Positions 17,012 through 26,232 are shown, counted from the stretch's first letter. The stretch is 38,889 nt of DNA from Oscillatoria sp. CS-180 (GCF_028330965.1 NZ_JAQMUB010000028.1:1-38889); one strand, 5' to 3'. Program-made: numbers and translations. Notes: a model not told the origin generated them from the sequence alone.

Positions 17012-18610
17012 TCAATGTCCTGGCTTTGGCTGTGTCAGAGCTTCAGCTAAGGCTGGGGACAAAGCCTCCACTAGTTGTCCTGGTGGACAACCGAGAACCG
17101 TCTGCCGTGCTGCCAGCCAGCGACCGGCATGAGCATGCCACCAAACAGCAGCGATCGCGGCTATCAATAGCTGATCCCCGCCTTCAGGATCTCGGCGGTA
17201 GTGCTGCGCTGCCAATCCAGCCACGAGTCCGGTAAGCACATCTCCACTGCCTCCCCGTGCCAAGGCCGCCGTGCTGTTTGGATTGAACCAAAGCTGACCA
17301 TCAAGGTGAGCGATCGCGCTGATGGCCCCTTTGAGAATCACGGTGCAATGGGCAGCTTGAGCGGCTTGCTGTGCCGCCTTTCCTGGGATGGTGGCCTCCT
17401 GCCAGATATCAGGAAAAAGGCGGCGAAATTCACCGGGGTGGGGAGTTAATAGCGTCGGTGCCGAGCGCTGGGTCAGACGCTGCTGGGGATCATTTTGGGA
17501 CAGCCAGTTCAGAGCGTCTGCATCTAGAACTAAGGGGCGATCGCATTCCATGATGGCTTCAATCACCTCAGCTTGTGGGGTCATTCCAGGACCGCAGGCC
17601 ACACCATCATAGTCGTCCCACTCTAAGGCATCGGGAAGCCGTGCGATCGCCCCTGTTTCAGTCTCTGGAGCAGCAATGACTAGGGCTTCGGGGATCTGAC
17701 TCACAACAGTATCTTTCAGCCCTGCCGGGACTATGAGCGTCAACATGCCAATGCCGCTAGCGATCGCGCCCTTGCCGGCTAACAGAGCTGCACCTGCATA
17801 CTGCCGTGATCCTGCAATGAGCAGGAGATGACCTATCGTATATTTGTGAGCAATGGGCGATCTGGGCAGCGGTAGATGGGCGATCGCGGTTTCAGATGTA
17901 ATCCGCTGCACTGAAGGTGAATGTGCTAGAACGGGCTGAATAGCGGCTGTCGGAATATCAAAAGGAATCAAATGAGGTTCGCCGACATAGGGTAATGCCC
18001 TATCTTGCAGCAGCCCCAACTTCCACAATCCCAAACAGAGCGTCTGATCAGCTTGGATTGCGATGCCCAAAACATTGCCTGAATCTGTCTCTAACCCTGA
18101 CGGCAAGTCGATACTGACAACGGGAACCGAGCTGTTATTGATGGACGTGATCCCGGTAGCGATCTCTCCGCTTAAAGGTCTTGTGAGACCAAACCCAAAC
18201 CCGCCGTCCACAATTAAGTCATAGCTGTCGAGATTGTCTTCCAATGGGTCGCAGGAAATACCAAGATATTCCAGATAAGTGCTGTGCTGTCTTGTCAGCG
18301 TTTTGACCTGAGAGAAAGGACACCATAAATGAACTTGATATCCTTGATGATGCAGCTCACGGGCCACTACTAGGGCATCGCCGCCATTGTGACCTGGCCC
18401 GACAATGAAGCCAACTTTGGACGTGCGATCGCGGGGATAGCGTTCAATGATCCAACGCGCTATTCGGCCCGCCACCTTCTCCATGAGGGCAGCCACAGGC
18501 ATTCCTGCATCAAACAGTACCGTTTCGATCCGCTGCATCTGCTCAGCAGTGACTACCGCTAAATCACAGAGATCTGGTGGCGACCCGTCAGTGTAAAACC
18601 TATTCGTCAC
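17012..18610 (-). CDS. nnr: bifunctional NAD(P)H-hydrate epimerase / ADP-dependent NAD(P)H-hydrate dehydratase
   Basis: 532 residues, two-domain repair enzyme. The N-terminal epimerase (about 1-225) has the Rossmann motif VGPGHNGGDALVVARELHHQG and the catalytic region DLIVDGGFGFGLTRPLSG with VSIDLPSGL. The C-terminal dehydratase (about 235-525) has LLIAGSRQYAGAALL, CGPGMT, LDADALNWL, LTPHPGEFRRLFP and the ATP/ADP-site GGSGDVLTGLVAG. Together they turn the damaged hydrates R- and S-NADHX/NADPHX back into NAD(P)H in the cytoplasm. The start is GTG at 18610, preceded by GAGGGG at a good distance. The SPOR-like gene ends 60 bp upstream on the same strand, so the two may share a transcript. Confidence 0.95.
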   Translation of the reverse strand: MTNRFYTDGSPPDLCDLAVVTAEQMQRIETVLFDAGMPVAALMEKVAGRIARWIIERYPRDRTSKVGFIVGPGHNGGDALVVARELHHQGYQVHLWCPFSQVKTLTRQHSTYLEYLGISCDPLEDNLDSYDLIVDGGFGFGLTRPLSGEIATGITSINNSSVPVVSIDLPSGLETDSGNVLGIAIQADQTLCLGLWKLGLLQDRALPYVGEPHLIPFDIPTAAIQPVLAHSPSVQRITSETAIAHLPLPRSPIAHKYTIGHLLLIAGSRQYAGAALLAGKGAIASGIGMLTLIVPAGLKDTVVSQIPEALVIAAPETETGAIARLPDALEWDDYDGVACGPGMTPQAEVIEAIMECDRPLVLDADALNWLSQNDPQQRLTQRSAPTLLTPHPGEFRRLFPDIWQEATIPGKAAQQAAQAAHCTVILKGAISAIAHLDGQLWFNPNSTAALARGGSGDVLTGLVAGLAAQHYRRDPEGGDQLLIAAIAAVWWHAHAGRWLAARQTVLGCPPGQLVEALSPALAEALTQPKPGH

Positions 18611-18670
18611 AACCCCTCTTGAAACTCACTCTCTACTCCATTAAGTGAGTCATACTCGTCTGACGCTTGC

Positions 18671-19603
18671 CTACTCAAAATGTACTCTAGCTCCACCCAC
18701 TCCGGAGTCCCGGAGATAATTGCTCCATTCTTGAGCAATACCGTGATCATCGTAGGGACCCACAGCGACATGGGGACCCCGTGGAGCAGTCCGGGTGCGA
18801 ACCAAGTTGCGGGGGGCGCCCAACGCAACAACCTGATTGACGATATTAGATAAATCAGCCGTACTGCCCGGAATAACCACGTAGTAACCGGATGGGATCG
18901 CCTCATTTTCAATGACTGGGGTGGTCAACGGTGGCGGGCTCATGCTCTCTGGAAAAGCGGTTGTCGGACTCGGCGGCGGCAGTACTGAGTTCCCTGAAGG
19001 AATCGCCGTTTGAAAAGGAGCGACCTGCCCAAACTCAATTGAAGAGGGAGCCGCTGCCACTGCTGTTGCCGGAACTTCGCTCACAGCGACAGTTGATGGG
19101 ACCGACGATAAGTCAAAGTCAGAGGAGGGGGTGACTGCGATGGGAGCACCTGCGTAATCCGTGGCTTGGATTTTGGCTCCAATGCCAAATGTCGCCAGCT
19201 CATCGGCTCGGATTTGCGCGTTCTGAAAAGAGCTGAATCGCCCGGCTTGAATGACGGATTGCCCATCAACGTAGTTGACGAAAGCCTCTGGCTCAATTTG
19301 TCGTATCTGAGCTAACAAGAGATCGCTGCTGCCGTTGACTAAGACGAGATATTGCTCCCCAGTGATCACTGAAGGGGTTCCTCCGGTGGTGCTCGGTAGA
19401 GGCGGGAGGGGGGTAGGCAATGCCTGAGCAATCGGCGGTAGCGTCTGATCGGACTGGGCGATCGCTGGGCTGATCGCCGCTGAAGTGATCGCTCCAACCA
19501 CAAGACAAGCACCGGCGAGGAAATGCCCTCTACGTAGTCGAGACCGCCCAAGATAACTGGACGCAGAAAAAGCAAAATAAGACGACGGGATTGTGAATTT
19601 CAT
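18671..19603 (-). CDS. exported SPOR-like repeat protein
   Basis: 310 residues. A long signal region (RSRLRRGHFLAGACLVVGAI, cleaved probably after PAIAQ near residue 50) sends it out of the cytoplasm. Two similar segments follow: residues about 82-146 (YLVLVNGSSDLLLAQIRQIE to ADELATFGIGAKI) and about 242-310 (YYVVIPGSTADLSNIVNQVV to WSNYLRDSGVGGARV). Both resemble SPOR folds: a beta strand, a helix, then a strand with an 'aGRF' or 'vGPY' turn and a helix. The linker is rich in Pro, Ser and Ala. SPOR domains bind denuded peptidoglycan at septa; whether these do is not shown. It lies 60 bp upstream of nnr on the same strand. Confidence 0.72.
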   Translation of the reverse strand: MKFTIPSSYFAFSASSYLGRSRLRRGHFLAGACLVVGAITSAAISPAIAQSDQTLPPIAQALPTPLPPLPSTTGGTPSVITGEQYLVLVNGSSDLLLAQIRQIEPEAFVNYVDGQSVIQAGRFSSFQNAQIRADELATFGIGAKIQATDYAGAPIAVTPSSDFDLSSVPSTVAVSEVPATAVAAAPSSIEFGQVAPFQTAIPSGNSVLPPPSPTTAFPESMSPPPLTTPVIENEAIPSGYYVVIPGSTADLSNIVNQVVALGAPRNLVRTRTAPRGPHVAVGPYDDHGIAQEWSNYLRDSGVGGARVHFE

Positions 19604-19748
19604 AGACTTTTTCCCAGCTTATAGCTGAAGACGAGAGGGCAATGCACAGTGAATCTATGAGCTGACCTCGGCCTTATCTACGAACAGTCGAGGTGAATGC
19701 TAGCCTAGGATAGTTACATTCATAAAAAAATTCCAGACTTTTTCGAAG

Positions 19749-20876
19749 ATGAGCAAGATTGTTGTGGGTCTTTCCGGAGGAGTCGATAGTTCGGTGGCCG
19801 CTGCAACATTACATCATCAAGGCCATGACGTTATCGGTCTAACCCTCTGGCTAATGAAAGGGAAAGGGCAGTGCTGTTCTGAAGGCATGGTCGATGCTAT
19901 TCGTCTCTGCGATGAACTTGGCATTCCTCACCATGTTGTGGATAGTCGGGATACGTTTCAGGCCAATATTGTGGACTATCTGGTTGAAGGCTATCAGGCT
20001 GGGATCACGCCCCTGCCTTGCTCCCAGTGCAACCGCACGGTGAAGTTCGGTCCAATGTTGCAGTACGCCCGCGAAGAACTCGGCGCGGCAGCGATCGCCA
20101 CTGGACACTATGCCCGTATTCAGTTCAATCCTCAGACTCAGCGCCATGAACTGCTGCGAGCGGTTGATCGCAATAAGGATCAGTCCTATTTTCTGTATGA
20201 CCTTAACCAGGACATGCTGAGCAACCTGCACTTTCCGCTGGGGGAACAAACCAAAGCAGAGACTCGTCGTATGGCTAGCGAGTTGGGTCTGCACACCGCT
20301 GAGAAACCTGAAAGCCAGGATCTTTGCTTGATTGAACACCATGGCTCTATGGGTAGCTTTTTAGACAAATACCTGGCTCCCAAACCGGGCAATATTGTGG
20401 ACACGCAGGGGCGCATTTTAGGACGGCATAACGGCATCCATCACTACACGATTGGTCAGCGTAAGGGGTTAGGCATTGCCGCAGCCCACCCGCTCTATGT
20501 GGTTGCCATTGATGTAGGACGCAATCAGGTCATTGTGGGCGATCGTGCCAGTGTTCACTATCCGGAATGTACCGTCCACCGCGTAAACTGGGTGTCAGTG
20601 ATGTCTCCTGAACAGCCGATGCAGGTGACGGTTCAGATCCGGTATCGGTCCTCGGCTGTGCCCGCAACCATTGTGCCGCTGGCGTTTGATGACTCAGCTG
20701 ACGCGGTTGCTCAACGTGTCAAGGTCGTCTTTGACGAACCTCAGTTCGGCGTGACGCCGGGTCAAGCCGCTGTTTGGTATGACGGGGATAAGGTTTTGGG
20801 AGGCGGCATCATTGAGCCTTTGCCTGTTGAGCAGCGGGTCAAGGCTGCCTTAGCACAAACAGCAGTCTCTGAATAG
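19749..20876 (+). CDS. mnmA: tRNA-specific 2-thiouridylase MnmA
   Basis: 375 residues. PP-loop ATPase motif SGGVDSS at residues 9-15; first catalytic Cys in [13 protein letters not shown]; second in [15 protein letters not shown] and NKDQSYFLY in the tRNA/ATP region; the C-terminal beta-barrel has [13 protein letters not shown] and [16 protein letters not shown]. The enzyme adds sulfur to C2 of the wobble uridine of tRNAs for Lys, Glu and Gln, using an adenylated intermediate and sulfur from IscS-type donors. The insert [18 protein letters not shown] is normal for cyanobacterial MnmA. Start ATG at 19749 just before the PP-loop strand leaves no alternative. Confidence 0.97.
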   Translation: MSKIVVGLSGGVDSSVAAATLHHQGHDVIGLTLWLMKGKGQCCSEGMVDAIRLCDELGIPHHVVDSRDTFQANIVDYLVEGYQAGITPLPCSQCNRTVKFGPMLQYAREELGAAAIATGHYARIQFNPQTQRHELLRAVDRNKDQSYFLYDLNQDMLSNLHFPLGEQTKAETRRMASELGLHTAEKPESQDLCLIEHHGSMGSFLDKYLAPKPGNIVDTQGRILGRHNGIHHYTIGQRKGLGIAAAHPLYVVAIDVGRNQVIVGDRASVHYPECTVHRVNWVSVMSPEQPMQVTVQIRYRSSAVPATIVPLAFDDSADAVAQRVKVVFDEPQFGVTPGQAAVWYDGDKVLGGGIIEPLPVEQRVKAALAQTAVSE

Positions 20877-20981
20877 CTGATACTGGAGCGAGTTCGGATT
20901 CTTTCAGTAGAAATGCTGGTTCCGGTGTCAGTTGGGGCATACTGAGCGCGTCAAGTTGTACGTTTACAGAGGATCCTAACC

Positions 20982-22160
20982 TTGACTACAGAACATGACA
21001 TCAATCTCGCTCATGGGGGCAATCTGGTTCACCGGGTTGCCACGCCTGAAGAGCGGGAAAATTTTTTGGAAAAGGGCGAGACGATGCCCAGCATTACCAT
21101 TGACGAGCGAGCCGTCTCTGACCTGGTGATGATTGCGATCGGTGGCTTCAGCCCGCTCGAAGGCTTTATGAGCCAGGCTGACTACGCTACGGTCGTAACT
21201 GATATGCGGATGGCGAATGGTCTTCCTTGGGCAATTCCAGTCACCTTGTCGGTTGATGAGGCAACTGCAGAGCCTTTGAAGGAAGGCATGTTGGTCCGCT
21301 TGGATGATGCCAACGGGCGGTTCGTCGGTGTTCTACAACTTACAGAAAAATATAAATACGACAAGTCCAAAGAAGCTATTAATGTCTATCGCACTGATGA
21401 AGAAAAACATCCAGGCGTAAAAGTTGTATATGAGCAGGGTGAAGTCAACCTAGCAGGTCCCGTCTGGCTATTGCAGCGAGATGACCATCCCTTATTCCCT
21501 AAATACCAAATTGATCCCGCCGTATCTCGGGTGATGTTCCACGAGCGTGGATGGAATACGATTGTCGGATTTCAGACTCGTAACCCGATTCACCGTGCTC
21601 ATGAGTATATTCAAAAGTGTGCTCTGGAGGTTGTGGATGGTCTCTTCCTGCATCCCTTGGTCGGAGCTACCAAGAAGGATGACATTCCGGCAGATGTCCG
21701 AATGCGCTGCTACGAAATCATGATGGAGCATTATTTTCCGCAAAATCGTGTGATTTTAGCGATTAATCCTTCTGCAATGCGGTACGCTGGCCCTAGAGAA
21801 GCGATCTTCCATGCCCTCGTCCGTAAAAATTATGGCTGTACTCACTTCATCGTGGGCCGTGACCATGCTGGAGTCGGTGACTACTATGGCACCTACGATG
21901 CACAGCATATTTTTGACGAATTTGAGCCAGGTGAGTTGGGGATCACGCCCCTGAAGTTTGAGCATGCGTTCTACTGCACTCGAACCAGCACAATGGCGAC
22001 GACGAAGACAAGTCCTAGCAAGCCTGAGGAGAGAGTGCATCTTTCCGGTACTAAAGTCCGTGAGATGCTTCGCCGTGGCGAACTACCCCCACCCGAGTTT
22101 TCTCGACCTGAGGTAGCTGCTGAGTTGGCGCGGGCTATGAAAGTTGCTCAAGAAGTCTAG
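20982..22160 (+). CDS. sat: sulfate adenylyltransferase (ATP sulfurylase)
   Basis: 392 residues, single-chain ATP sulfurylase, the first step of sulfate assimilation (sulfate plus ATP gives APS and pyrophosphate). Conserved sites: [10 protein letters not shown], the nucleotide-binding [14 protein letters not shown] (HxxH), [39 protein letters not shown] and [17 protein letters not shown]. The C-terminus has [24 protein letters not shown]. No APS-kinase domain is attached. The start is TTG at 20982, with AGAGGA about 8 bases upstream. The caspase-like gene begins 18 bases after the stop and may be cotranscribed. The bisphosphate nucleotidase at 33063 acts later in the same pathway. Confidence 0.97.
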   Translation: MTTEHDINLAHGGNLVHRVATPEERENFLEKGETMPSITIDERAVSDLVMIAIGGFSPLEGFMSQADYATVVTDMRMANGLPWAIPVTLSVDEATAEPLKEGMLVRLDDANGRFVGVLQLTEKYKYDKSKEAINVYRTDEEKHPGVKVVYEQGEVNLAGPVWLLQRDDHPLFPKYQIDPAVSRVMFHERGWNTIVGFQTRNPIHRAHEYIQKCALEVVDGLFLHPLVGATKKDDIPADVRMRCYEIMMEHYFPQNRVILAINPSAMRYAGPREAIFHALVRKNYGCTHFIVGRDHAGVGDYYGTYDAQHIFDEFEPGELGITPLKFEHAFYCTRTSTMATTKTSPSKPEERVHLSGTKVREMLRRGELPPPEFSRPEVAAELARAMKVAQEV

Positions 22161-22178
22161 AAATGGGATAACCCTGCT

Positions 22179-24440
22179 GTGACGCTGGGACGACGAGAGT
22201 TTTTGCAGCGGTTAAGCGCAGCCCTAGCTGCGCTTGGTATGACGGAAACGACCCTAATCGGGTCGTCGAATGCTTACCAACAGGCATTTGCAGCTTCTGC
22301 TCGTTGTCTCGCGTTACTGGTGGGGATCAACAACTATTCGCCTGAAACTTGGCAAGAAGTACCTACTAGTAAGGGCACTTTTTTACAAGGAGCTGTTACT
22401 GATGTCGAACTCCAGCGAGAGCTTCTGGTCAATCGTTTTGGTGTGCCATCCCGAAACATCGTGACATTGGTCAATGCCGAAGCGACCGTTAACACGATTT
22501 TGGAAACTATACAGGGACACCTGATAGCTCAAGCTGAGCCGGGTGACACGGTGATTTTTCACTTCAGTGGTCTGGGCAGTCGCGTTCATCTACGGGGGCA
22601 TCCCGACGGGGAGTATTTGCCCACCCTAGTTGCCGCTGACAGTGCCCTCCCCGCTAACGAAGTCCCTGTTATTCAGGATTTGTTTGAAGAAAGTATCGTT
22701 CAGTTACTGAAGGGTCTTAAAGGGGTCAAAATATTGACCGTCATCGATGCCAGTGCGGCGACTCAGGCTGAGGGATTTAAAGGCAATTTTCGTGTGCGAT
22801 CGCGCCCCACATCCCCTTCAGGCATTTGGCAAACCCCCTTTGATCCCCAGTTGCAAGAGCCTCGAAAGTCTCTGAAACAGCTTTCCAAGAACTGGCCTGG
22901 ATTTTTACTGCGAGCTAACGCGGTCGATTTTCCAGCATTGGAAGGCAACTGGGATAGCTTCAGTGCTGGCCTATTTACCTATGCTCTGACTCAGCAAATT
23001 TGGACCACTCTACCCGCGCAGCGGCAGCAGTGGTTCATCTATCGCATCGATCGCAAAATGTCTGCTTGGACGGGCACCGATAAGGCCCCGCAACTTTTAG
23101 GGCAGCGATCTAGTCAACAAACGGGCTTGCCCTTGCTCACCGGACGTCTGCCTAAACCGGCTGCAGATGGCGTTGTCAAGACGATTGATACCGTCAACAA
23201 AACCGCTACTCTCTGGCTGGGTGGCCTCTCTTCTGAACTCCTGCCATACTGCGAATTAGGCTTGCGACTACAGCCACTGCCCACTTTGCCAGGACTAGCG
23301 GCGATTCCCAAGGGCACATTGACTGTCAAAACGATGAATGGACTGCGGGCCAAGGCAGAGGTCGTCCAAGAGGATCCCCTTGCTGTAGGGACTCCACTTG
23401 TCGAAATCGAACGACGATTTCCGAAAGAAATCACATTAACTGTAGCCCTTGATCCAGATCTAGAGCGTATTGAGCGGGTTGATGCCACTAGCGCACTATC
23501 CAGCATGTCTTACATTTCAACGACAGCACCCGGTGAGCGGCAGGCCGATTGTTTGTTTGGTAAGGGAATGCTGTCATCTCGATCGCTTCAGGGTGCTGGT
23601 GGCCAAACGGAAGGTACGGGCACTCAGCCCGATGTCAATAGTGATCCCCCCGCCGTTCAACTCGGATATGGCTTGTTCACACCGGATCGCTCTCCGATTA
23701 CAGGAACGGCTGCTGAGGATGAAGAAGCCGTCAGAACAGCCATTAGCCGGCTAACCGCACCGCTAAGAAGTTTGTTGGCGGTCAAAATGCTGCGGCTAAC
23801 GACTAATTCAATTTCGTCTCAGCTGCCCGTCAGACTGAGCTTAGAAACGCTGAAACCCAGCCGAAAAATGATCCTAGTTGAAGAAACTCTGCGATCGCGC
23901 CAGATTGCCAGCACGTCCTCCGGTAGCCCTGGCCAAGTTGCGTTCGACAATCTGACAAATTTTAGTGGTGATAAATGTCAAGTTCGGCTGCTGAACTCTG
24001 GACAAGTACCGCTGTATTACCTGTTGGTGAGTATTGTTGAAAAAAATCGGCTGTCGATTTACTGCCCGCTGGTAAATCTGCCAGAAGGGGTTGAGCAAAC
24101 TAGCAGCGAAATTGCTGAGGCTAGTCTTCTATATCCTGGAAAAAGTCGTCGATTTCCTCAGACGGAAGAAACTACTTTTTCACTCCAGCCCTTACAGTCC
24201 ACAGAAATTTTCGCCATTGCTTGCACTCAGCCTCTCTCAGAAACCTGGAAAGCAATTCGGACACCCGAATTTCGCCAGCTCAGCGATCGCTGGTCCACCA
24301 TTTCCGAACCCTTAGCAATGACCAAGGCGCTGTTCCGGGACCTCAACTCTGCCAGTACCCAATCCGGAAATCGAGATTCCTCCATTCCCGAAACGATCAC
24401 TGCCTTGAAGTCCGCCGCGTGGTCAACATTGTCTCTGTAA
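22179..24440 (+). CDS. Tat-exported caspase-fold (orthocaspase-like) protein lacking the His/Cys dyad, with DUF4384-like C-terminus
   Basis: 753 residues. It opens with GRREFLQRLSAALAALGM, a twin-arginine signal. The caspase p20-like fold follows: CLALLVGINNY (residues 43-53), a helix-strand pattern, GDTVIFHFSGLGSRV (122-136) and KILTVIDASAATQAEG (184-199). In active family members these last two read SGHG and DSCHSG. Here Leu132 replaces the catalytic His and Ser192 aligns with the catalytic Cys, so proteolysis is not expected. The C-terminal 170 residues (NLTNFSGDKCQVRLLNSG, YYLLVSIVEKNRLSIYCPL) resemble a DUF4384 domain. GTG start at 22179, 18 bp after sat. Probably a periplasmic binding or regulatory pseudoprotease; inactive variants are known among cyanobacterial orthocaspases. 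Confidence 0.85.
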   Translation: MTLGRREFLQRLSAALAALGMTETTLIGSSNAYQQAFAASARCLALLVGINNYSPETWQEVPTSKGTFLQGAVTDVELQRELLVNRFGVPSRNIVTLVNAEATVNTILETIQGHLIAQAEPGDTVIFHFSGLGSRVHLRGHPDGEYLPTLVAADSALPANEVPVIQDLFEESIVQLLKGLKGVKILTVIDASAATQAEGFKGNFRVRSRPTSPSGIWQTPFDPQLQEPRKSLKQLSKNWPGFLLRANAVDFPALEGNWDSFSAGLFTYALTQQIWTTLPAQRQQWFIYRIDRKMSAWTGTDKAPQLLGQRSSQQTGLPLLTGRLPKPAADGVVKTIDTVNKTATLWLGGLSSELLPYCELGLRLQPLPTLPGLAAIPKGTLTVKTMNGLRAKAEVVQEDPLAVGTPLVEIERRFPKEITLTVALDPDLERIERVDATSALSSMSYISTTAPGERQADCLFGKGMLSSRSLQGAGGQTEGTGTQPDVNSDPPAVQLGYGLFTPDRSPITGTAAEDEEAVRTAISRLTAPLRSLLAVKMLRLTTNSISSQLPVRLSLETLKPSRKMILVEETLRSRQIASTSSGSPGQVAFDNLTNFSGDKCQVRLLNSGQVPLYYLLVSIVEKNRLSIYCPLVNLPEGVEQTSSEIAEASLLYPGKSRRFPQTEETTFSLQPLQSTEIFAIACTQPLSETWKAIRTPEFRQLSDRWSTISEPLAMTKALFRDLNSASTQSGNRDSSIPETITALKSAAWSTLSL

Positions 24441-24444
24441 TGAC

Positions 24445-24530
24445 AGACTTTGGGCTGGCAAACTGTCACACCTGGCCTGTCCCGTCTTGCTACCTTCCGG
24501 CAGGGTAATTGCACGCCAGTTTCACTCTTT
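24445..24530 (-). ncRNA. ffs: signal recognition particle RNA (4.5S type)
   Basis: On the minus strand the stretch CCCTGCCGGAAGGTAGCAAG (at about 24486-24505) is the SRP domain IV: a GGAA tetraloop closed by C-G pairs, with the asymmetric AGCA internal loop that binds Ffh. The flanking ACTGGCGTGCAATTACC and ACGGGACAGGCCAGGTGTG, then GCCAGCCC, pair to extend one long hairpin (GGCTGGC with GCCAGTT at the base). The ends are approximate. It is convergent with, and immediately follows, the caspase-like gene. The RNA works with Ffh to target membrane proteins. Confidence 0.85.
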
Positions 24531-24711
24531 CTACTAAACCGTCCTTGAGGTCAACGATCAGTGTTCGAGAGTAGCTTTCGAATTTCTCTGGTTCTAAATC
24601 AAGTTCAGCAGCGTTTAGGTTAATAAAAAGCTCAAGGGTATCTGACCTATCATTTAGATGTCACTACTCAAAAATTTTGTTTAGGCTCAAGGCAAAGCAA
24701 CCCAGCTGTTT

Positions 24712-24815
24712 GTAGCTTTAGCCATCTAGGCTTGTGCATCCAATAACATCCAGTTCCTTAGCCCATAGCCAGATGGCTCCGCCGTCTTGTCCTAACTGAA
24801 TTGACGACGGCTATA
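24712..24815 (+). repeat. dispersed ~100-bp structured repeat, copy 4
   Basis: Plus orientation and one of the best copies: GTAGCTTTAGCCATCTAGGC, TTGTGCATCCAATAACATCC, CTTAGCCCATAGCCAGATGG, CTCCGCCGTCTTGTCCTAAC and TTGACGACGGCTATA. GCCATCT pairs with AGATGGC and GCCGTC with GACGGC. Confidence 0.85.
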
Positions 24816-24912
24816 ATTCCGAGAGCTAGCATCAAGTAGGAAGGATCTCTTGCCTATAGCGAAGTCTGCTTCGAACCTCCACCACAATCGCAAATCTAAG
24901 CTTCACCATCGT

Positions 24913-25302
24913 ATGAGTACTGAAATTGTGATTACGTTGTCAGATGAAATTTATCAGCGTGCGGAGCGCTTTGCACGACTGGTAAATCGGGATATTGCTA
25001 GTGTTTTAGCAGACACTATCCAGCTTTATATTCCGCCAGTCGAGGCAGACGTTGCTGATATTGCGCCTGTTGCTGATCTGTCGGATGATCGAGTTTTAGC
25101 CTTGACAGAATTGCAAATGGAACCGGAGCAGGACGCTCGATTAAGTAAATTGCTCAATCGTCAGCAGGCAGGTCTTCTCAATGAAGACGAACGTCTAGAC
25201 TTGCAGACCTTGATGCAACTTTACCAAGAGGGGCTATTGCGAAAGGCGACCGCTCTCAATGAGGCGGTTAAACGTGGCTTACTGAAACCACTTAGCCAGT
25301 GA
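24913..25302 (+). CDS. small ribbon-helix-helix-like/antitoxin-like protein upstream of HNH nuclease
   Basis: 129 residues from ATG 24913 (MSTEIVITLSDEIYQRAERF). The frame is open up to a TTG at 24850 that has a better AAGGA site, so a 150-residue form is possible; its extra N-terminus is basic and looks unconserved. The first 45 residues have the strand-helix-helix pattern seen in DNA-binding antitoxins (short beta strand EIVITLS, then helices). The C-terminal half is helical and charged. The stop overlaps the next start by four bases (GTGA), showing translational coupling with the HNH gene. An antitoxin or partner role is inferred only from size, fold pattern and overlap. Pairs like this occur, from memory, in other cyanobacteria. 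Confidence 0.65.
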   Translation: MSTEIVITLSDEIYQRAERFARLVNRDIASVLADTIQLYIPPVEADVADIAPVADLSDDRVLALTELQMEPEQDARLSKLLNRQQAGLLNEDERLDLQTLMQLYQEGLLRKATALNEAVKRGLLKPLSQ

Positions 25303-25727
25303 GTCAAGTATCTGAAGGGGTGCGAGCAAGAGTCAGAGCGGCGGCAAAAGATGAGTGTGGCTATTGTCGCAGTCTGCAGAAATATGTTTTAGGTGTTCTA
25401 GAAATTGAACATATCATTCCTAAAGCAGCAGGGGGATCTGATGATGAAGAAAATTTATGGCTGGCCTGCCGCCTTTGCAATTCATACAAAGGTGTTCAAA
25501 CCCATGCCAAAGATCCAGTGACCAATCGCAATGTGAAATTGTTCAATCCCCGACAACAAAACTGGTCAGCTCATTTTGCCTGGACGAACGAGGGGATTCG
25601 CATATCAGGACTGACAGCTACTGGTCGTGCAACTGTTCTAGCACTGAAATTAAACAACTACTATGCAGTCACAGTCAGACAGGCTTGGGTATCGGCTGGA
25701 TGGCATCCGCCAACTGACAAAGTTTAA
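25299..25727 (+). CDS. HNH endonuclease
   Basis: 142 residues. Zinc-finger type HNH core: CGYC at residues 20-23, LEIEHIIPKAAGGSDDEENLWLAC with the HNH His at about 38 and Asn at 52, then CRLCNSYKG with the second CxxC (57-60). This is a complete beta-beta-alpha metal nuclease. The C-terminal 75 residues (NPRQQNWSAHFAWTNEGIRISGLTATGRATVLALKLN) are the tail typical of stand-alone cyanobacterial HNH proteins and probably support DNA binding or dimerisation. Start GTG at 25299 overlaps the stop of the small upstream gene. It may be a toxin, a homing-type nuclease or a defence nuclease; no neighbour settles this. Confidence 0.88.
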   Translation: MSQVSEGVRARVRAAAKDECGYCRSLQKYVLGVLEIEHIIPKAAGGSDDEENLWLACRLCNSYKGVQTHAKDPVTNRNVKLFNPRQQNWSAHFAWTNEGIRISGLTATGRATVLALKLNNYYAVTVRQAWVSAGWHPPTDKV

Positions 25728-25861
25728 GATGATCGGCTTGTGAATGACATTTTCAGTAGATAGTCTTGTTGGCGTCAATCCAAAATGGCTAATAGAAAAT
25801 CCAAAATCTGGCATTGTTGAGTTTAGGGATGAATTAGCCAGAAGCCAACTGAACATGCCCC

Positions 25862-25892
25862 CTTTAAGTTCCTCAAAATGAGGGACTTAAAG
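25862..25892. terminator. stem-loop, probable terminator of the HNH pair
   Basis: CTTTAAGT pairs with ACTTAAAG and CCTC with GAGG around an AAAAT loop. There is no good T-run on the plus strand, so it could also act as a protein site or mRNA end. Confidence 0.4.
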
Positions 25893-25939
25893 CGGTCACT
25901 TCTCAGTAAGGGCAACCCGATCATTCCGCTATTAGCGAT

Positions 25940-25976
25940 GCCCTATATCTGAAGAGTCTGACTTCAGATATAGGGC
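25940..25976. terminator. perfect 14-bp stem hairpin
   Basis: GCCCTATATCTGAA is repeated inverted as TTCAGATATAGGGC around a 9-base loop. ATTTTT follows 8 bases later on the plus strand. Terminator for the HNH unit or leader element of the DUF2949 gene, which starts 62 bases on. Confidence 0.5.
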
Positions 25977-26037
25977 AGGAAACATTTTTACCGTTACACT
26001 ACGGCAACACAATTCATAGACAGATATCAATAGACCG

Positions 26038-26232
26038 ATGAGCAAACAAGCCCTGTTGGTTGAATACCTGCTAAAAGAAATGTCAGTTTCCCAAGATGCG
26101 ATCGCCCTGGGCCAGCGTTATGCTGGGGCTTTGCCGAACCTATTGCCTATCGCGCTCTGGAAATACGGCTTTGTGACGACTGACCAAGTTGCCGAGATTT
26201 TTGATTGGCTAGAGACGGCGCAGCCAAGCTAG
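26038..26232 (+). CDS. DUF2949-type small protein
   Basis: 64 residues. The pattern LVEYLLKEMSVSQDAIALG followed by LLPIALWKYGFVTTDQVAEIFDWLE matches the short, all-helical DUF2949 family found in cyanobacteria; its function is unknown. ATG at 26038. The last 24 bases overlap the 3' end of the HAD hydrolase gene on the other strand. No signal peptide or membrane segment is seen, so it is likely cytoplasmic. Confidence 0.8.
   Translation: MSKQALLVEYLLKEMSVSQDAIALGQRYAGALPNLLPIALWKYGFVTTDQVAEIFDWLETAQPS

Larger units (their letters stand above)
25728..26037. other. intergenic region with two hairpins
   Basis: 310 bp without a gene. It has AATCCAAAATC-type short repeats near 25780-25815, as is usual in cyanobacterial spacers, a stem-loop at 25862-25892 and a perfect hairpin at 25940-25976. 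Confidence 0.6.

Noticed and set aside
18607-18912. 101-codon minus-strand frame overlapping the SPOR-like gene
   Set aside because: Out-of-frame shadow of the gene at 18671-19603.
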